From Chloroflexota bacterium (lineage in GTDB: Bacteria; Chloroflexota; UBA6077; FW602-bin22; JACPQP01), in NCBI GenBank assembly GCA_016190465.1, contig JACPQP010000083.1, forward strand, positions 1 through 7,512: a stretch of DNA of 7,512 bases. Reading direction: 5' to 3'. Positions within the stretch are counted from its first letter, which is position 1; each line of letters starts with the position of its first letter. Shown one piece after another: positions 4,782 to 7,512 of this stretch. Below the pieces are notes generated by a model. The model was not told where the DNA came from. It did no database searches and saw only the letters and a list, made by a program, of their open reading frames with translations. The translations under genes and the position numbers were made by a program.

Positions 4782-6754
4782 TACCCCGGTCGAACGTGCG
4801 CCGCCCGCGGGCCCACGCGGGGGCGGAACTGGGTCTCGTAGAGGCGGGCGTACAGCCCGCCCCGCGCCAGCAGTTCCTCGTGAGTGCCCTGCTCGACCAG
4901 TCGTCCCTGGCTCAGCACCAGGATCACGTCGGCGGCCAGGATGGTGCTGAGACGGTGGGCGATGACCAGGCTGGTCCGTCCGCGCATCACCTCGGTCAGC
5001 GCCGCCTGAATGAGCGCCTCGGACTGCGAGTCGAGGTGAGACGTGGCCTCGTCGAGCACCAGGATCCGGGGGTCCTTCAAGATGACGCGGGCGATCGCCA
5101 CCCGCTGCTTCTCGCCGCCGGACAACCGGTAGCCCCGCTCGCCGACGATCGTGTCGTAGCCGTCGGGCAGGCCCGCGATGAACTCGTGGATGTGGGCCGC
5201 GCCGCACGCGGCCTCCAGCTCCGCGTCGGTCGCCTCTGGTCGGGCGTAGCGCAGGTTCGCCCGGATCGTGTCGTGGAACAGGTAGCACTCCTGGGTCACC
5301 ATCCCGATCTGTCGGGAGAGCGACTGGAGGGAGAGGTCGCGCAGGTCGTGCCCGTCGATGGTGATGCGGCCATCCGTCGGGTCATAGAGGCGCGGCAGGA
5401 GATAGGTCACCGTCGTCTTGCCAGCGCCGCTCGGTCCGACCAGGGCGGCGAGCTGGCCGGGCCGGATCTCGAAGGAGACGTCCTGGAGCGCCCAGCGCCG
5501 CTCCCCGTGGTCGGCGGGCCGCTCCTGGCGCAGTCGAGCGATGTCCTCGGGCAAGGTCAGCGGCGGTGGCTCGCCGCCCCGCCGGCCCCAGCGGGTCACT
5601 TCGCCGAGTCGGGCGATGGGGATGCCATCATCGGGCTGATAGCTGAACGAGACGTCCTCGAAGCGAACGTGGCCCCGCGTCTGCTCCAGTGGCTGCGCTC
5701 GGGGCCGATCTCCCACCTCGATCGGCAGGTCCAGCACCTCGAACACCCGCTCGAAGCTGACGAGCGAGGTCACGAACTCGACCCGGGCGTTGGCCAGCGA
5801 CGAGATCGGGCCGTAGAGCTGGGTGAGGTAGGCCCCGAAGGCGATGATCGTGCCCGCGGTGAACTCGCCCCGCAGCACCAGTTGGCCACCGATCCAGAAG
5901 ACGACGGCGGTGCCCGCCGCGCTCACCAGGCTGAGGATGAGGAAGAACCAGCGGCCGACGAACGCCTGGCGAACGCCGATGTCGCGGACCCGCGCGGCGC
6001 GCTCGGCGAAGCGCCGGTTCTCGTCGGGCGCTCGGCCGAAGAGCTTGACCAGCAGCGCGCCGCTGACGTTCAGCGTCTCGTTCATGAGCGCGCTCATCTG
6101 TGCGTTGACGCTCATCGCCTCCCGCGAGAGCTGGCGGAGCACGGTGCCGACGCGGCGGACCGGGAGCATGAAGAGCGGGAGGATCCCGACCGCGAGCAGG
6201 GTGAGGCGCCACTCCAGCGAGAGCATGATGGTCAGCGTCAGCGCGACGGTCACGACGTTCGACACCACGCTGATGATCGTGTTGTTGACGGCCTGCTGGG
6301 CGCCGACGACGTCGTTGTTGAGTCGCGACATCAGCTCGCCGGTCCGCGTGTGGGTGAAGAAGCGGAGGGGCATCCGCTGCAAGTGCTGGAAAAGCGCACA
6401 CCGCAGGTCGAAGATCACCCCTTCGCCGACTCGGGAACTGAAGTACCGCTGCACGACGCCGAGGAGGCCGTTGACCAGGGGGATGCCGATCATGCCGAGC
6501 GCGAGGAGGTTGAGTCGGCCGAAGTCGCGGTTCGGCAGCGTATAGTCGATCAGGTCCCGGTAGAGCAGCGGCGGCACCAGGCCGAACAGCGTCGAGCCAA
6601 GGATGCAGCCCAGCATCGCCACGAGGCTCCAGCGGTAGGGCCAGCCCCAGGCGAGCACCCGGCGCAAGAGCGCCCGGCTCACCGTCGGCCGGTCCTCGGA
6701 CTCGTCGTGGTGCAGAAAAGACCACCAGCCGTGGCCACCACCGTGGATCATCAT
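4781..6754 (-). CDS. ABC transporter, fused permease and ATP-binding domains (MsbA/LmrA-type exporter)
   Basis: Half-size ABC exporter that would work as a dimer in the cytoplasmic membrane to export lipids, drugs or other hydrophobic compounds; the substrate cannot be read from sequence. The 657-aa product has a Gly/His/Trp-rich N-terminus, a six-helix membrane domain (about 35-335, with RTGELMSRLNNDV at 137-149 as in MsbA-type proteins) and an ATPase domain. All catalytic motifs are intact: A-loop tyrosine Y372, Walker A GPSGAGKTT (440-448), Q-loop Q488, signature LSGGE (544-548), Walker B ILVLDE (564-569), D-loop SHLD (572-575), H-loop H600. Odd: about 44 extra residues (377-420, P/R/E-rich) lie between the A-loop and Walker A. 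The start is one of two adjacent ATGs (6752-6754 or 6749-6751); GGAGAGG (6759-6765) is 4 or 7 nt upstream. An in-frame extension to 6886 lies upstream of this site and covers the likely promoter, so I reject it. The last residues run into a hairpin repeat that supplies the stop. Confidence 0.92.
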   Translation of the reverse strand: MMIHGGGHGWWSFLHHDESEDRPTVSRALLRRVLAWGWPYRWSLVAMLGCILGSTLFGLVPPLLYRDLIDYTLPNRDFGRLNLLALGMIGIPLVNGLLGVVQRYFSSRVGEGVIFDLRCALFQHLQRMPLRFFTHTRTGELMSRLNNDVVGAQQAVNNTIISVVSNVVTVALTLTIMLSLEWRLTLLAVGILPLFMLPVRRVGTVLRQLSREAMSVNAQMSALMNETLNVSGALLVKLFGRAPDENRRFAERAARVRDIGVRQAFVGRWFFLILSLVSAAGTAVVFWIGGQLVLRGEFTAGTIIAFGAYLTQLYGPISSLANARVEFVTSLVSFERVFEVLDLPIEVGDRPRAQPLEQTRGHVRFEDVSFSYQPDDGIPIARLGEVTRWGRRGGEPPPLTLPEDIARLRQERPADHGERRWALQDVSFEIRPGQLAALVGPSGAGKTTVTYLLPRLYDPTDGRITIDGHDLRDLSLQSLSRQIGMVTQECYLFHDTIRANLRYARPEATDAELEAACGAAHIHEFIAGLPDGYDTIVGERGYRLSGGEKQRVAIARVILKDPRILVLDEATSHLDSQSEALIQAALTEVMRGRTSLVIAHRLSTILAADVILVLSQGRLVEQGTHEELLARGGLYARLYETQFRPRVGPRAAHVRPG

Positions 6755-6758
6755 CGTG

Positions 6759-6765
6759 CCTCTCC
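6759..6765 (-). promoter_or_regulatory. Ribosome binding site that sets the ABC exporter start
   Basis: GGAGAGG on the minus strand, 4 nt before the first ATG (6752-6754) and 7 nt before the second (6749-6751). The second has the more usual spacing; the two proteins differ by one methionine. Confidence 0.55.
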
Positions 6766-6812
6766 CCTGGTGCGCGCGGCGCACATCGCGATCGGCGACC
6801 GCTTTCACCACG

Positions 6813-6818
6813 ATTATA
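6813..6818 (-). promoter_or_regulatory. Consensus -10 (TATAAT) upstream of the ABC exporter
   Basis: A perfect TATAAT on the minus strand in an otherwise GC-rich stretch, 58 nt before the exporter ATG. No good -35 is found 16-18 nt upstream (GGCAGG at 6836-6841), so activity may need an activator or another sigma factor. It lies inside the rejected N-terminal extension and so supports the shorter protein. Confidence 0.5.
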
Positions 6819-6900
6819 CCTGTTGTGCCGCCTGCCCTGCCGAGAAACGCACCCTGATTCGTCCATCCTCCCCCCAGGGTAGGCAACGGGCGCCGGGGAA

Positions 6901-6978
6901 CGAGGGGCTCGGCGACTGATGGAAGTGAGCGAAATAGTCTGGCCCAGAAGCCGCCGTCGGACGAGGTGCTCGGCGACT
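6901..6978. repeat. Pair of 17-bp direct repeats, 61 nt apart
   Basis: CGAGGGGCTCGGCGACT (6901-6917) recurs as CGAGGTGCTCGGCGACT (6962-6978), with 16 of 17 bases identical. The second copy runs directly into the left arm of the cruciform-like repeat at 6973. The 44 bases between show no gene. Confidence 0.6.
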
Positions 6979-7070
6979 AAAGTCGCGAGCTACCTTGACG
7001 AAGTCGGCCTTCGCCGACTCAAGCAGCCCGCGCAGGCGGGCTTCGTCAAGGTAGCCGCGACTTCAGTCGC
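6973..7070. repeat. Cruciform-like repeat with 31-nt arms and two internal hairpins
   Basis: The left arm 6973-7003 and right arm 7041-7070 are inverted copies (GCGACTAAAGTCGC then GCTACCTTGACGAAG, with one mismatch and one extra base). The interior holds two further hairpins: GTCGGC/GCCGAC (7003-7008, 7013-7018, CTTC loop) and AGCCCGC/GCGGGCT (7025-7031, 7036-7042, GCAG loop). The fold is a three-way junction. There is no coding capacity or transposase. It resembles widespread GAAGTCGC/GCCTGCGCGGGCT intergenic repeats that I recall from many bacteria. Confidence 0.85.
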
Positions 7071-7124
7071 CAGGCACGCCGTCGGCGTGGCGCGTGCGCC
7101 AGGTTATTTCGACAATCTTCATCG

Positions 7125-7198
7125 GTCGCGAGCTACCTTGACGAAGTCGGCCTTCGCCGACTCAAGCAGCCCGCGCAGGCGGGCTTCGCCAGGGTAGC
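7125..7198. repeat. Second, partial copy of the cruciform-like repeat
   Basis: This stretch repeats 6982-7055 at an offset of 143 nt with only about two differences up to GGTAGC (T/C at 7189, A/G at 7192). It keeps both inner hairpins but lacks the outer GCGACT parts of both arms, so it cannot form the full junction. The boundary at 7197-7203 is directly joined to the next hairpin. Confidence 0.8.
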
Positions 7199-7202
7199 GG
7201 AG

Positions 7203-7258
7203 CGGACACAAGGTTCGCCCCGACCGGCCGGAGGTTGTCGGAGCGAACCTTGTGTCCG
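7203..7258. repeat. Hairpin with a 22-bp stem
   Basis: The left arm 7203-7224 (CGGACACAAGGTTCGC, then CCCGAC) and right arm 7237-7258 are complementary at 21 of 22 positions around a 12-nt loop. It abuts the partial cruciform copy. GGTTCGC/GCGAACC hairpins of this kind are, from memory, interspersed repeats. No T-run follows, so it is a poor terminator. Confidence 0.8.
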
Positions 7259-7300
7259 ATTAGAGCCGGTTTCAGCTAAGCGACTAAGCGAGCAGCTAAC

Positions 7301-7329
7301 TTGCGTCGTGACAAGACTCACGATATACC
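7301..7329 (+). promoter_or_regulatory. Possible promoter for the AbrB-family gene
   Basis: TTGCGT (7301-7306) and TATACC (7324-7329) lie exactly 17 bp apart. The hexamers are weak (three and four of six consensus bases). Transcription would start near 7336, about 37 nt before the ATG. Confidence 0.3.
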
Positions 7330-7335
7330 AGTCTT
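7313..7335 (+). promoter_or_regulatory. Small palindrome, candidate operator for the AbrB-family protein
   Basis: AAGACT (7313-7318) and AGTCTT (7330-7335) are perfect inverted copies with an 11-bp spacer, overlapping the candidate -10. AbrB/MazE antitoxins often repress their own promoters by binding such sites; the link here is inference. Confidence 0.3.
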
Positions 7336-7372
7336 ACCTGACGGTAGGCGGCATCATGAACTGGAGATGTCC

Positions 7373-7512
7373 ATGCAAACCAAGGTCTCAGTAAGAGGAC
7401 AGACGGTCATACCTCAGGAGATCCGCGAGGCCCTGGGAATCTCTCCCGGTGATACCCTGGCGTGGCGGCTCCACGACGGCGCGATCCTGGTCTACCCCTT
7501 GCCCGCCGATCC
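7373..7512 (+). CDS. AbrB/MazE-family (SpoVT-AbrB domain) DNA-binding protein, N-terminal part
   Basis: The first 46 residues of a swapped-hairpin AbrB-domain protein, cut by the right window edge. The sequence MQTKVSVRGQTVIPQEIREA followed by LGISPGD fits the family pattern (K-V-x-x-[RK]-G-Q-x-x-[IV]-P-x-x-[IV]-R-x-x-L-G-[IL]-x-x-G-D) almost perfectly. Proteins of this type are usually 75-100 aa. They act either as antitoxins paired with a PIN-domain (VapC) or MazF toxin, or as transcription factors. The ATG at 7373-7375 is preceded by GGAG (7363-7366) with 6 nt spacing; an in-frame ATG at 7367 touches that site and is unlikely. It is the only plus-strand gene and lies beyond a repeat island, so it probably begins a separate unit. 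The toxin, if any, would lie past base 7512. Confidence 0.85.
   Translation, partial: MQTKVSVRGQTVIPQEIREALGISPGDTLAWRLHDGAILVYPLPAD

Noticed and set aside
6755..6886. A 44-residue N-terminal extension of the ABC exporter
   Set aside because: It lies upstream of a good ribosome binding site, contains a consensus TATAAT, and shows no similarity to exporter N-termini that I recognise.
4754..6919. A 721-aa open frame on the plus strand, antisense to the ABC exporter
   Set aside because: It is the mirror of a strongly conserved gene with all ATPase motifs. Its translation is rich in D, E, H, Q and R without any recognisable domain, which is typical of antisense shadows in high-GC DNA.
6919..7197. 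A 92-aa plus-strand frame in the repeat island
   Set aside because: It consists almost wholly of the two cruciform-repeat copies, so it encodes the same peptide twice. No ribosome binding site is seen.
6973..7198. A CRISPR-like array
   Set aside because: There are only two long repeat copies of unequal length, with internal hairpins and no regular spacers, and no cas genes are present.
7133..7321. A 62-aa minus-strand frame
   Set aside because: It is made of repeat hairpins and crosses the candidate AbrB promoter region. It has no recognisable features.

Overview
The window is high-GC DNA of chromosomal character. It carries five genes on the minus strand and the start of one gene on the plus strand. 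GC-rich palindromic repeats sit at nearly every gene border. GC-rich coding, GTG start usage, palindromes of the GGGAGAGG/GGGGTGAGGG type, and an ABC exporter and YqiJ/YqiK-type pair like those I associate with Chloroflexota (Thermomicrobia/Sphaerobacter-like bacteria) suggest that phylum. This is an inference from style, not a marker-based assignment.

Layout from right to left, in the direction most genes are transcribed. Positions 7373-7512 (plus) hold the start of an AbrB/MazE-type DNA-binding protein, cut by the window edge, with a possible promoter and small palindromic operator in front. Positions 6755-7372 are a gene-free repeat island: a 31-nt-armed cruciform-like element, a partial second copy 143 nt away, and a separate 22-bp-stem hairpin. 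Positions 4781-6754 (minus) encode an MsbA/LmrA-type ABC exporter with fused membrane and ATPase domains and an unusual 44-residue insertion in the ATPase domain. A perfect 10-bp hairpin begins at its stop codon. A good sigma70-type promoter then drives a two-gene unit: a YqiJ-like membrane protein with an OB-fold (3927-4649) and a YqiK-type flotillin (1953-3800). A long palindrome (1775-1894) separates these from a CDP-alcohol phosphatidyltransferase, most likely phosphatidylserine synthase (947-1624), followed by a PmtA-type phospholipid N-methyltransferase (from 865 leftwards).

The theme is membrane biology: a lipid head-group transferase, a probable lipid methyltransferase, a membrane-microdomain scaffold with its partner, and a possible lipid or drug exporter. 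PssA makes phosphatidylserine, the precursor of phosphatidylethanolamine, which PmtA-type enzymes methylate. The decarboxylase linking the two steps is not in the window.

The most unusual point is how repeats and genes interlock. The methyltransferase start codon lies inside one copy of a dispersed GGGAGAGG repeat. Its reading frame has no stop where the family should end and instead runs through a ~160-bp nested palindrome to the window edge. The ABC exporter takes its TAG stop from another repeat. I saw no CRISPR array, rRNA, tRNA or transposase, and no clearly novel multi-gene defence or mobile system.
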